This document shows, piece after piece, positions 8,980 through 19,842 of a stretch of 64,000 nucleotides of DNA (position 1 is the first letter of the stretch; every line of letters starts with the position of its first letter). Location: contig DASTMP010000227.1 in assembly GCA_035714085.1 (NCBI GenBank), positions 29,767 to 93,766 of the forward strand. Direction: 5' to 3'. The notes below the pieces were generated by a model. It worked only from the letters and a program-made list of their open reading frames with translations. It made no database searches and was not told the origin of the DNA. Source of the DNA: JAJVID01 sp035714085 (lineage in GTDB: Bacteria; Acidobacteriota; Blastocatellia; RBC074). The position numbers were made by a program, and so were the translations under genes.

Positions 8980-9105
8980 GTTTCAGGTTTCAGGTTTCAG
9001 GCGCCAGGTTCCAGGTTTCAGGTTTCAGGTTTAAGATAAGGAATGACGCCGCAGATTCTATTCTGACACCTGACACCTGGAACCTGGAACCTGACACCTG
9101 GCGCC
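8979..9105 (+). repeat. CAGG-heptad stem-loop element B (ADOP1/ADOP2 junction)
   Basis: It starts in the ADOP1 stop codon (TAGGTTT as first degenerate heptad) and ends just before the ADOP2 ribosome binding site. The left arm has seven or eight CAGGNNY units (8979-9032) and the right arm (9064-9105) six complementary units. Core plus first right-arm units (9034-9079) match element F (33115-33160) at 44 of 46 positions. Confidence 0.88.
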
Positions 9106-9121
9106 TTCTTTGAGAGGAATT

Positions 9122-11611
9122 ATGCAAACACTGTGGCAAGACCTGCGCTTTGGAGCGCGAATGCTGTTGAAGAAACCGGGATTCACGCTGATCGCCGTTT
9201 TCACACTGGGATTAGGCATCGGCGTCAACACCGCTCTGTTTACGCTCTTCAATACTCTGATTCGCCCGCTCAGCATTAAAGACCCCGACGCGGTTGTCAG
9301 GCTTAATCACATCAGTAACAAAGGCAGTAAGTTCTCTTTCCCTGACTACCAGTACTTCCGTGATCAGACAAAAGTCTTTTCCACGCTTGTCGCGCACGCG
9401 GATGAGCGGTTCCTGCTTGGCGCCAAGAAGGCGGAAGAACCGCAGGAGATCAGGGGAGAGTTCGTGTCAGGCAATTTCTTCTCTGAGCTGGGCGGCGAAG
9501 CCATCCTCGGACGAACTTTCGCGCCGGAAGAGAGCGATGCGCCGGGCAAGGGCCAGGTCGTGGTTCTGAGCCACCGCTTCTGGCAGCGTCGTTTTGCCGG
9601 GGACCCGGACATTGTAGGGCGGACGATTTTGCTCAACGGAAAGCCATTCACAATCATCGGCGTGACGAGGCCAGATTTCACCGGTCTCTCTTCGACGCTG
9701 CCTGAGCTCTGGGCGCCGATGACGATGAGATCGGAAATGGCGACTGTGGATTTATATATGCCGGCGCTGCGGGGCGTTCCTCCCGCGAGAGAAGATTGGT
9801 TCGGCAAACGGGACTTGCAATGGTTGGACGTGGTTGGTCGCCTCAAACCCGGTAAGAGATTGGAAGAAGCGCGCGCGGAGATGAGCGTTCTGTTCGGCCA
9901 ACTTGCGCGCGCTTACCCGGAGATTGATCCCAAAGACTCCGTCCGTGTTATCCCGATGTCGGGGTTTGGAAAAGTTTCCCGTCACGCCTGGCGAACCTTC
10001 GGAATTGTGTTGAGCATGACCGGCATCGTCTTGTTGATCGCCTGCTCCAACCTCGCCAATCTGACGATTGCGCGCGCGACGACGCGGCAGAAAGAAATCG
10101 GCGTGCGACTCTGTCTGGGCGCTAGTCGCTGGCGCGTGATCCGGCAGTTGCTGACCGAAAGTCTGTTGCTTGCCTTGTTGGGCGGCGTCGCGGGATTGTT
10201 CCTGGCCTGGTGGAGTCTGGAAACGGGCGCCGCGACGGCGGTCATTGGCATTGCGGGGCCGGCTCTCAATCTCACGCCCGACGCGCGAATCCTGACCGCC
10301 ACGTTCCTGCTCTCGCTTCTGAGCGGCGTCGCATTCGGTCTGGTTCCCGCGCTGCAGGCGACGCGCGCGAACCTGGTCGCCACGATCAAAGACGAAGGCT
10401 CCGCGTTCAGCCGGCGTCTTTCGCGTTCATGGCTGCGCAACGGACTCGTTGTTGCGCAGGTGGCGCTCAGTCTGCTGTTGTTGGTTCCCGCCGGACTGCT
10501 GTTGCATGGGCTTGCGCAGGTCCTGACGACCGATCCCGGCTTCGAGACGAAGAAAGTGTTGGTCGTCGGTTACAGCCTGGAATTGAGCGGTTATGACCAG
10601 GCGAGGGCGCGGAGCTTCAACCAGCAATTGCGAGCGCGATTGGCGGCCCTGCCAGGCGTTGAATTGGTCAGCGCCGGCGACCGTCCGTTAGACGGAGGCC
10701 GTCTGACGATCACCGTTCCTGGCAAAGTGTCGGCGGAGGGGCTGACGATGCGCGCTTCTTACCTCGATGTCGGGCAGGATTGGTTTAAAACCTTCGGAAT
10801 TCCGATTGTTCGCGGACGCGGATTTACGGCGGAAGAGACGCAGGCCGGGGCGGAAGTCGTGGTCGTGAGCGAGGCCACGGCGCGTAATCTGTGGCCGGGC
10901 GACGAACCGCTAGGCAAATTGCTGCGGATGGAGAAGCGAGAGAATGAAGGCGCTGAAAAAATCTTTGTGACCACTCGCGTCATCGGCGTAGCTCGTGACG
11001 CGCAGACCGATAAAATCGACAACATCCCGCCGGTCACTCTTTATCTCCCGCAGGAACCGAGTCGATGGCTGGACACCGCTTTGCTGGTGAGGACGTCCCG
11101 CGACGCCGGAGAGATGAAGGCGGCGATACGAGCCGAAGCCCGCGCGTTGGAGCCAGTGCTCAGGCTCTGGCTCAACTCGATGGAGGAGATCATTGCTGAC
11201 AATGGGTGGATCAAGAGCATACGAGAAACGGCGTGGTTGGCGACCGGCCTGGGGCTGCTTGCCTTGCTCCTGGCGGCCATCGGCATTTATGGCGTGATGG
11301 CTTATGCTGTCGCCGAGCGGACACGTGAAATCGGCATCCGTATGGCTTTGGGAGCGAGCCGGCGCGACACGCTGCGACTGATTCTTGGACAGGGCCTATG
11401 GTTGGTCGCGCTTGGCGCGGCGCTTGGCGGCGCGGGCGGCGCCGTTTTCTCTCGATTGCTGAGGTCGTTCCTGTTCGGTCTCAGTCCCTTCGATCCAATC
11501 GCCTACTCAACCGTCGCGTTGTTGTTGGTGGCGGTTGCGGTTGTCGCCTGTCTCGTCCCGGCGCGGCGAGCGATGAAAGTAGACCCGATGGTCGCGCTTC
11601 GATGCGAGTGA
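9122..11611 (+). CDS. ADOP2: orphan permease, 829 aa
   Basis: Start placed at ATG 9122 (MQTLWQDLRFGARMLLKK), four codons inside the longest frame, because it aligns with all other copies and has GAGAGGA upstream. It has the ADOP order: helix 1 at about 20-42 with GIGVNTALF instead of GIGANTAIF; extracytoplasmic domain to about 290; FtsX core 1 with LLIACSNLANLTIARATTRQKEIGV; helix at about 440-465; second extracytoplasmic domain; FtsX core 2 with RTREIGIRMALGASRRDTLRL. Ends VPARRAMKVDPMVALRCE and a TGA, not the TAG-in-repeat seen elsewhere; no heptad element follows. The exported amidase gene starts 38 nt later. Confidence 0.92.
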   Translation: MQTLWQDLRFGARMLLKKPGFTLIAVFTLGLGIGVNTALFTLFNTLIRPLSIKDPDAVVRLNHISNKGSKFSFPDYQYFRDQTKVFSTLVAHADERFLLGAKKAEEPQEIRGEFVSGNFFSELGGEAILGRTFAPEESDAPGKGQVVVLSHRFWQRRFAGDPDIVGRTILLNGKPFTIIGVTRPDFTGLSSTLPELWAPMTMRSEMATVDLYMPALRGVPPAREDWFGKRDLQWLDVVGRLKPGKRLEEARAEMSVLFGQLARAYPEIDPKDSVRVIPMSGFGKVSRHAWRTFGIVLSMTGIVLLIACSNLANLTIARATTRQKEIGVRLCLGASRWRVIRQLLTESLLLALLGGVAGLFLAWWSLETGAATAVIGIAGPALNLTPDARILTATFLLSLLSGVAFGLVPALQATRANLVATIKDEGSAFSRRLSRSWLRNGLVVAQVALSLLLLVPAGLLLHGLAQVLTTDPGFETKKVLVVGYSLELSGYDQARARSFNQQLRARLAALPGVELVSAGDRPLDGGRLTITVPGKVSAEGLTMRASYLDVGQDWFKTFGIPIVRGRGFTAEETQAGAEVVVVSEATARNLWPGDEPLGKLLRMEKRENEGAEKIFVTTRVIGVARDAQTDKIDNIPPVTLYLPQEPSRWLDTALLVRTSRDAGEMKAAIRAEARALEPVLRLWLNSMEEIIADNGWIKSIRETAWLATGLGLLALLLAAIGIYGVMAYAVAERTREIGIRMALGASRRDTLRLILGQGLWLVALGAALGGAGGAVFSRLLRSFLFGLSPFDPIAYSTVALLLVAVAVVACLVPARRAMKVDPMVALRCE

Positions 11612-11649
11612 GCGCGACCCGTTCCTCCGATCAGAAAGGGCGCGCGACG

Positions 11650-13248
11650 ATGATAAAAAAACTACCCCACAGCATTTGGACGTTTCTGTTGCTGTTCACG
11701 CCGATGGCTCTGACGGCGGTGATGGTTCAGGTCTTCGCCTGGCAGCGGCAGGCGCAATCCCAACTGAAATTTGAACTGTGCGAGACCACCATCGCTGAAA
11801 TCCATCAGGCGATTCGCTCCGGCAGAATCACATGCCACCAGTTGGTTGAAGCCTACCTCAAACGCATCGGCGCCTATGACCAATCGACCAAACTCAATTC
11901 CATCGTGATCGTAAATCCGCAGGCGCTCGCCGAAGCCGATCGCCTCGACGAAGAGTTCAGGCGAACCAAAAAGCTGCGCCCGCTGCATGGGATTCCGGTG
12001 ATCGTCAAAGACAATTTCGACACCAAAGACCTGCAGACGACTGGCGGCTCGCTGGCGCTGAAGGGCTCGATCCCGCCGGACGACGCCTTTCAGGTTCGCA
12101 AGATTCGCGAAGCGGGCGCCATCGTGCTGGCGAAATCGAATATGGCCGAATGGGCATTCAGTCCTATGCTCACCGAAAGCTCGATCGCCGGCCTGACGCG
12201 CAATCCTTACGACCTTGAGCGCGTCCCGGCGGGATCGAGCGGCGGCACGGCGGCTGCGGTCGCGGCCAATCTGGGCGCGGTCGGATTGGGCACTGACACC
12301 GGCAACTCCATCAGAGGCCCGTCTTCGCACAACGCGCTGGTCGGCATTCGCTCGACGATGGGTTTGACGAGCCGCGACGGGATCATCCCTCTATATTTGC
12401 GCAACGACATCGGCGGTCCGATAGCGCGCACGGTTGAAGACGCGGCGCGAGTGCTCGAAGTGATCGCGGGATATGACCCGGCAGACCCTATCACGAAGGC
12501 TTCCGAGGGCAAGATTCCGAAGAACTATACGCAGTTTTTGAAGAAGAATGGCCTGAAGGGCGCGCGGCTGGGGGTGTTTAGAAGATATATCGACGCTCCG
12601 ACTACCGACCCGCAAATCCAGGCGCTGGTAGCCAAAGCCATCGAAGATTTGAAAGCGCAAGGCGCGATCGTCGTGGACCCGTTCGATCTCCCGAATTACG
12701 ACGAGCTGACGAAGGACATCTGGTGCAACTCCTTCCATTACGACGTGAACAACTACCTGGCGTCGCTCGGCGAGAAGGGCAAGTACAAGAACCTGACCGC
12801 AATCGTCGAGTCGGGCTTATATTCGCCATACATCGAAAGGCGATTGAAGGACGCTATTAAGACCACGCCGCAGTCGGCGCCCTGCAAGGATTTGTATAAC
12901 GATCCGCGCAGCGTCGCTTTCCGCGAGGCTCTGCTCAAGGCGATGGAGAAAGACCGCCTCGACGCGATCATCTATCCGACTTGGAGCAATCCGCCCCGGA
13001 AGATCGGCGATCTGCAAAGCCCGGCAGGCGACAACAGCCAGATGCTCTCGCCGCAAACCGGATTCCCCGCGATCACTGCGCCGATGGGATATACGAATGG
13101 TTCGCTCCCAGCGGGACTGACGTTTCTGGGGAGGCTGTTCAGCGAGCCGGATTTGATCAGGTTCGTCTACGCCTACGAACAGGCGACCAAGCATCGCAGG
13201 CCGCCGGAAAAATTCCCGCCTCTTACGCCGGGCGGGAGGACAGACTGA
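11650..13248 (+). CDS. Exported amidase (amidase signature family)
   Basis: The product has 532 aa from ATG 11650 (GAAAGGG nine bases upstream; the open frame extends further up but into ADOP2). A signal sequence or anchor covers about 8-32. The amidase-signature triad is visible: Lys120 in VIVKDNF, cis-Ser197 in GSSGGT, nucleophile Ser220 in DTGNSIR. The usual family motif is DTGGSIR; here Asn replaces one Gly. Such enzymes hydrolyse amide bonds of small carboxamides or peptides; substrate not predictable. It sits between ADOP2 and a beta-lactamase-like gene with gaps of 38 and 34 nt, so it is probably co-transcribed with the ADOPs. Confidence 0.9.
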   Translation: MIKKLPHSIWTFLLLFTPMALTAVMVQVFAWQRQAQSQLKFELCETTIAEIHQAIRSGRITCHQLVEAYLKRIGAYDQSTKLNSIVIVNPQALAEADRLDEEFRRTKKLRPLHGIPVIVKDNFDTKDLQTTGGSLALKGSIPPDDAFQVRKIREAGAIVLAKSNMAEWAFSPMLTESSIAGLTRNPYDLERVPAGSSGGTAAAVAANLGAVGLGTDTGNSIRGPSSHNALVGIRSTMGLTSRDGIIPLYLRNDIGGPIARTVEDAARVLEVIAGYDPADPITKASEGKIPKNYTQFLKKNGLKGARLGVFRRYIDAPTTDPQIQALVAKAIEDLKAQGAIVVDPFDLPNYDELTKDIWCNSFHYDVNNYLASLGEKGKYKNLTAIVESGLYSPYIERRLKDAIKTTPQSAPCKDLYNDPRSVAFREALLKAMEKDRLDAIIYPTWSNPPRKIGDLQSPAGDNSQMLSPQTGFPAITAPMGYTNGSLPAGLTFLGRLFSEPDLIRFVYAYEQATKHRRPPEKFPPLTPGGRTD

Positions 13249-13282
13249 GCTTTTCAACACAAAGAGTCGAAAGGACGGAAAA

Positions 13283-14992
13283 ATGAAACAGATTATTTTG
13301 TCCTTCGGATTATTCCTGGTATGCGGCCTTGCGCCACTATCTCAATCTTCAGCGCAAACAGGCTCGAAATCGATCAATGATCAGGTCGATGGCGTCTTTA
13401 AGCGGTGGAATAAGTCTGACTCTCCGGGCTGCGCGTTGGGGGTCATCAAAGACGGGGAACTGATCTATAAGCGCGGCTACGGAATGGCCGACATCGAGCG
13501 CAAAGTTCCCATTACGCCTTCCACCGTTTTTAATATCGGCTCGATCACAAAGCAATTCACCGCCGCCTGCATCGCGCTCCTGGCGCAACAGGGAAAAATC
13601 TCTCTTGAAGATAATATCCGGAAATACGTTCCTGAAATTCCGGAATTCAGGGCGCCGATCACGATTCGCCATCTCGTTCATCAAACCAGTGGATTACGCG
13701 ACTTTTATGACCTGACAGAAATTGCAGGGAGGGATTATGAAACCGCTGAGCAGGGCGCCATCCTGGAGTTATTGGCGGGGCAGAAAGAATTAAATTTCAA
13801 CCCGAACGAACAGCATTTGTACTGCAATGGTTGCTATGACCTGTTGGCGATCATCGTTAAACGCGCAAGCGGGCTATCGCTGCATGAATTTGCGGAGCGG
13901 AACATCTTCAAACCGCTCGGCATGATTCATACGACCATTAAAGATAATCGGACAATTCCACCGAATAGCGCCCTCAGTTATGAACCGAACTCCAACAAGT
14001 TTCGATTGAGAATACCAAACGACCAACTTGTCGGATCACATGGAGTATGGACCACGATAGAAGACCTCTTATTGTGGGATCAGAATTTTTATTCCGGCAA
14101 GATCGGCGGTCAATCGTTCATAGAGCAAATGTACGCCAGAGGCGTACTCAATGACGGTAATGAAATCGATTATGCTTTCGGATTGAATGTCGGCCATTAC
14201 AGAGGACTGAAAACAGTTGCGCATGCGGGAGGGGACATAGGGTATCGGTCGCAGTTTAGCCGGTTTCCTGATCAAAAATTCTCGTTCATTTGTTTATGCA
14301 ATACATATACGAGTCCGGGCGGGCTCGTGGAGAAGGTCGCCGATCTTTATCTCGCCGATCGTTTCAAGAACCCCGTGCGCGAGTTCAGTAAATCGCCTGC
14401 TCCCCTCCGGCTTTCGAAGCAGGAACTGGCCGCTAAAACCGGAGTTTATTGGAACGAGGAGGAAAGGAAATCAATTCGTGTCTACCTCGAAGACGGCAAG
14501 CTCAGGCTTGCAATCGGATCGAATCACTATACTTTATTGCCCTTAAATAAAAATCGATTCCAGTTACTGGGGTATCCTGACCAGATATGCTTTGATCCTC
14601 CTGATGTGGATAAACCGCAATGGATGAGACATATCGATAATAATGACGAGGTCACGAGCTACGGGGCGACCAATCCCCCTGCGCTGACCTGGGAGCAATT
14701 GAAGGAATATGCCGGCGCTTATCGCAGCGAGGAATTGAAATCGGGCCTAACAATCAACCTGATGGAAGGCCGCATCAGATTGATAATAGATGAGGCGGCC
14801 CAGGCAAAGAGTGAGCCGCATTCTTTAGACGGAACAGTTTTGGAACTGCTACCGTTGTTTGCAGACACATATCAGTGTGGCCATGGTTGTTATCTCAATT
14901 TTATGCGTAATTCTCAGCGCAAAGTGACCGGATTCAAACTGAACATGCCTTACACCAATTTTCTTCTCTTTTCCAAAACGCCGAACAATTGA
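13283..14992 (+). CDS. Class C beta-lactamase-like serine hydrolase, exported
   Basis: A 569-aa product with signal peptide about 1-25 (ends SSAQT). The Pfam beta-lactamase fold covers about 30-350: S87-I-T-K90 (SxxK), Y180-C-N182 in the YxN position, and H314-A-G316 as third motif. The remaining about 200 residues form one or two lipocalin-like beta domains often found C-terminal in such penicillin-binding-protein-related esterases/peptidases (DUF3471-like; inference). An actual beta-lactam-hydrolysing role is not implied. GGACGG lies upstream of ATG. It is followed after 16 nt by the alpha/beta hydrolase gene. Confidence 0.88.
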   Translation: MKQIILSFGLFLVCGLAPLSQSSAQTGSKSINDQVDGVFKRWNKSDSPGCALGVIKDGELIYKRGYGMADIERKVPITPSTVFNIGSITKQFTAACIALLAQQGKISLEDNIRKYVPEIPEFRAPITIRHLVHQTSGLRDFYDLTEIAGRDYETAEQGAILELLAGQKELNFNPNEQHLYCNGCYDLLAIIVKRASGLSLHEFAERNIFKPLGMIHTTIKDNRTIPPNSALSYEPNSNKFRLRIPNDQLVGSHGVWTTIEDLLLWDQNFYSGKIGGQSFIEQMYARGVLNDGNEIDYAFGLNVGHYRGLKTVAHAGGDIGYRSQFSRFPDQKFSFICLCNTYTSPGGLVEKVADLYLADRFKNPVREFSKSPAPLRLSKQELAAKTGVYWNEEERKSIRVYLEDGKLRLAIGSNHYTLLPLNKNRFQLLGYPDQICFDPPDVDKPQWMRHIDNNDEVTSYGATNPPALTWEQLKEYAGAYRSEELKSGLTINLMEGRIRLIIDEAAQAKSEPHSLDGTVLELLPLFADTYQCGHGCYLNFMRNSQRKVTGFKLNMPYTNFLLFSKTPNN

Positions 14993-15008
14993 GCGAAGGA
15001 GTGTGAAA

Positions 15009-16037
15009 ATGAGTAACTACATCGTTACCAGCATGTTTTGTTTATGGGCCACAATGTTGGCGCCAGGCTTTCTCTATCAAGGGCAGAGCGGTTCTCAACC
15101 ACGGTCAATCGCGCCTGAATCAAGCGCGCCACGACAGGCGGTTGTTACGACCGAGCCGATCATTCTCGAAACGCCTGCTGGAAAGCTGTTCGGCTCGTTA
15201 GAGGCGCCGAAATCTTCAGCGCCTCCGCCAGTCGCTCTGATCATCGCCGGCTCAGGCCCAACCGATCGCAACGGCAACTCTCCGGGGATCCAGGGCGCGA
15301 ACAATAGTCTTAAATACCTGGCGGAAGGGTTGGCCGCGCAGGGGGTCTCCTCGGTTCGCTACGATAAGCGCGGCGTGGCGGAGAGTATAAAGGCCGCAAC
15401 CCGCCAATCGGACCTGCGATTTGAGACTTATATTGATGACGCCGTTCTGTGGGGCAAGCAGCTTCGCGCCGATAAGCGGTTCTCGTCGGTAATCATCATC
15501 GGACACAGCGAAGGTTCTTTGATCGGCATGGTCGCCGCGCAAAAGATGAACGCGGACGCTTTTATTTCGGTCGCCGGCGCCGGACGCCCTGCGCCACAGG
15601 GGCTTCTCGACCAACTGAAGCGCAACCTGCCTGCTGATTTGCAGAGCCAGGCGGAGATGATCATCAAGAGTCTGTCAGAGGGCAAAATAGTGGAGGATGT
15701 CCCGCCAGCGTTAGTCCCACTATTTCCCCGTAGCATTCAGCCTTACATAATCTCATATTTCAAATACGATCCGGCGAAAGAGATTGCGAAGCTGTCAATC
15801 CCCATTCTGATCACGCAAGGGACGACCGATATTCAGGTACCCGCGCAAGACGCCAAGCTGCTCGCCGAGGCGAAACCTACCGCGAGTCTCCTGATGATTG
15901 AAGGGATGAACCACATGCTCAAGGAAGTTCCCGCTGAACAGGAAAAGCAGCTGAAGTCTTATACCGATCCATCGCTTCCGGTCGCTCCAAAGCTCATCGA
16001 TGGGATGAGCAGCTTTATCAAATCTATTAAGAAGTGA
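15009..16037 (+). CDS. Exported alpha/beta hydrolase
   Basis: The product has 342 aa from ATG 15009, chosen over GTG 15003 because AAGGAG (14996-15001) is seven bases away. It has a hydrophobic leader about 5-23. The alpha/beta-hydrolase fold is shown by the oxyanion segment GSGPTDRNGN at about 81-90, the nucleophile elbow G165-H-S167-E-G169, a late acid in TTDIQVP and the catalytic His in GMNHML. Family members include dienelactone-hydrolase-like and BAAT-like esterases; substrate is open. Third of four consecutive exported hydrolase-type genes after ADOP2. Confidence 0.87.
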   Translation: MSNYIVTSMFCLWATMLAPGFLYQGQSGSQPRSIAPESSAPRQAVVTTEPIILETPAGKLFGSLEAPKSSAPPPVALIIAGSGPTDRNGNSPGIQGANNSLKYLAEGLAAQGVSSVRYDKRGVAESIKAATRQSDLRFETYIDDAVLWGKQLRADKRFSSVIIIGHSEGSLIGMVAAQKMNADAFISVAGAGRPAPQGLLDQLKRNLPADLQSQAEMIIKSLSEGKIVEDVPPALVPLFPRSIQPYIISYFKYDPAKEIAKLSIPILITQGTTDIQVPAQDAKLLAEAKPTASLLMIEGMNHMLKEVPAEQEKQLKSYTDPSLPVAPKLIDGMSSFIKSIKK

Positions 16038-16072
16038 GTGAAACGATAAACAACTAACAACTGGAGGACGAG

Positions 16073-16915
16073 ATGCTTCAAGATTTGCGTTTTCGTAGGC
16101 GTATGCGACTCATGGCGCTCACCATTACGGCTGCGATATTGTCGGCGCTTGCGCCTGCCATCGGCGCCGACGGCGTTTCCGTATCGCAAGAGACTTCGGG
16201 CGCTCCGCTCAACACCCTCTCAGCCGCCGAAAAAAAAGAGGGGTGGAGGCTTCTCTTCGACGGCAAGACATTCAACGGATGGCGCAGTTACTTTGAAACA
16301 ATGGACCCGTCCAAAGGCTGGACCATTGAGGCAGGCTGTTTCAAGAACTCCAAAGGCAACGGGCGTCCCCGCAGCGGCGGCGGCGACATAATGACTGTTG
16401 AGCAGTTCACGGATTTCGATTTTCGCCTCGAGTGGAGTATGCCGCCGGTCGGCAATAGCGGCATCTATTATCTCTTTCAGGAGCGCCAGGATAAACCGGG
16501 CGTCGGCATGTATATGGGCGACGACGGCAGAAGCCCTGTCGGCTTTGAGTATCAGTTGCTTGACGACGAACGACACCCGGACGCTCTCAATAACGGCCCG
16601 ATCCGTTCGACGGGCTCGCTCTATTCACTAATTCCTCCCAACGATTCCAAACGACTGAAACCGACGGGCGAGTTCAATGAGTCGCGAATCGTTGTCCGAG
16701 GCAAGCACGTCGAACATTGGCTTAATGGAGCCAAAATCGTCGAATACGATCTGGGAAGCCAGGCATTGATCGATGCTATCGCCAAGAGCAAGTACAAAGA
16801 CGTTCCGGGTTTCGGCGCCAAGACCAAGACGCGCATCCTCTTGCAGGATCACGGCGACGAAGTCAGGTTTCGCAATCTGAAGATTCGTACCCTATCGGGC
16901 AAGGAATCAAACTAA
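16073..16915 (+). CDS. DUF1080 protein (3-keto-disaccharide hydrolase-like)
   Basis: A 280-aa product with GGAGG five to six bases before ATG. After a leader (about 8-30) one DUF1080/concanavalin-like domain spans about 50-275. It is marked by GWRLLFDGKTFNGWR near its start, then NSGIYYLFQER, GFEYQLLDD and IRFRNLKI-type ending. In Bacteroidetes and Planctomycetes this family includes 3-keto-glycoside hydrolases/lyases; catalytic assignment here is by family only. Last gene of the ADOP1-DUF1080 run: a strong terminator follows. Confidence 0.88.
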   Translation: MLQDLRFRRRMRLMALTITAAILSALAPAIGADGVSVSQETSGAPLNTLSAAEKKEGWRLLFDGKTFNGWRSYFETMDPSKGWTIEAGCFKNSKGNGRPRSGGGDIMTVEQFTDFDFRLEWSMPPVGNSGIYYLFQERQDKPGVGMYMGDDGRSPVGFEYQLLDDERHPDALNNGPIRSTGSLYSLIPPNDSKRLKPTGEFNESRIVVRGKHVEHWLNGAKIVEYDLGSQALIDAIAKSKYKDVPGFGAKTKTRILLQDHGDEVRFRNLKIRTLSGKESN

Positions 16916-16941
16916 ATCAGAACACGTGAGGCTGATATAGC

Positions 16942-16968
16942 GCCGCGCGCGTAAGCAAGCGGCTGACC
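16942..16968 (+). repeat. GCCGCGCGCGTAAGCAAGCGG repeat, single arm
   Basis: The 27-nt segment matches 55848-55874, the left part of a complete hairpin, with two differences (both G/A or C/T). Here only one arm is recognisable. Confidence 0.65.
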
Positions 16969-16987
16969 GGCGCCCCAAGACCGGAAT

Positions 16988-17055
16988 AAAAATGTGAGAC
17001 GGAAAAATAAGGAGAGGGTCTGGAAGGTCTTTATTTTTCTGTCTCACATTTTTTT
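16988..17055 (+). terminator. Strong intrinsic terminator after the DUF1080 gene
   Basis: The 23-nt arms 16988-17010 and 17031-17053 pair with one G-T wobble around a 20-nt loop. The right arm runs into seven T's. The left arm starts with a run of A's, so it can work in both directions. It separates the ADOP1-2 operon from the ADOP3-5 operon. Confidence 0.85.
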
Positions 17056-17252
17056 GTATACCCTTATTTCCTCCAGCAGTGTGCCGTCGCAATTGTGGGA
17101 AAGGTCAATCCCAAAATCGGACGCCGCGATGAGCCAATGCGGCTTGGTCTCCGCGCCAACTCAAATGATTTGAGCGTTTATCTTGGTCGCGCAGGTGGCA
17201 CGCGATTTGGTTAGCAATGGGACAAGGTAAGAACTGTTTCGAGGAGGAAGTC

Positions 17253-19693
<2,441 letters not shown>

Positions 19694-19694
<1 letters not shown>

Positions 19695-19826
19695 GTGTCA
19701 GGTGTCAGGTTTCAGGTTCCAGGAACCAGGTTTTAGGTGTCAGATGTGAAGCGCCAGGTAGGAATCTTCGGCGGCATTATTTTACGGAACCTGGCGCCTG
19801 ACACCTGAAACCTGGATCCTGAAACC
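19694..19826 (+). repeat. CAGG-heptad stem-loop element C (ADOP3/ADOP4 junction)
   Basis: It starts with the stop-codon heptad TAGGTGT and ends before TCTTCTGGAGGAATT of ADOP4. The inner stem GGCGCC/GGCGCC encloses a unique core. Positions 19751-19808 are the exact reverse complement of 38402-38459 in element H (58 of 58). Confidence 0.88.
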
Positions 19827-19842
19827 TTCTTCTGGAGGAATT

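Noticed and set aside
8979..9105. CAGG heptads as a CRISPR array
   Set aside because: Units are 7 nt without spacers, arms are complementary, and no cas genes are present.
11398..11649. N-terminal extension of the amidase into ADOP2
   Set aside because: The extension overlaps the ADOP2 C-terminus, lacks a ribosome site and would bury the signal peptide.
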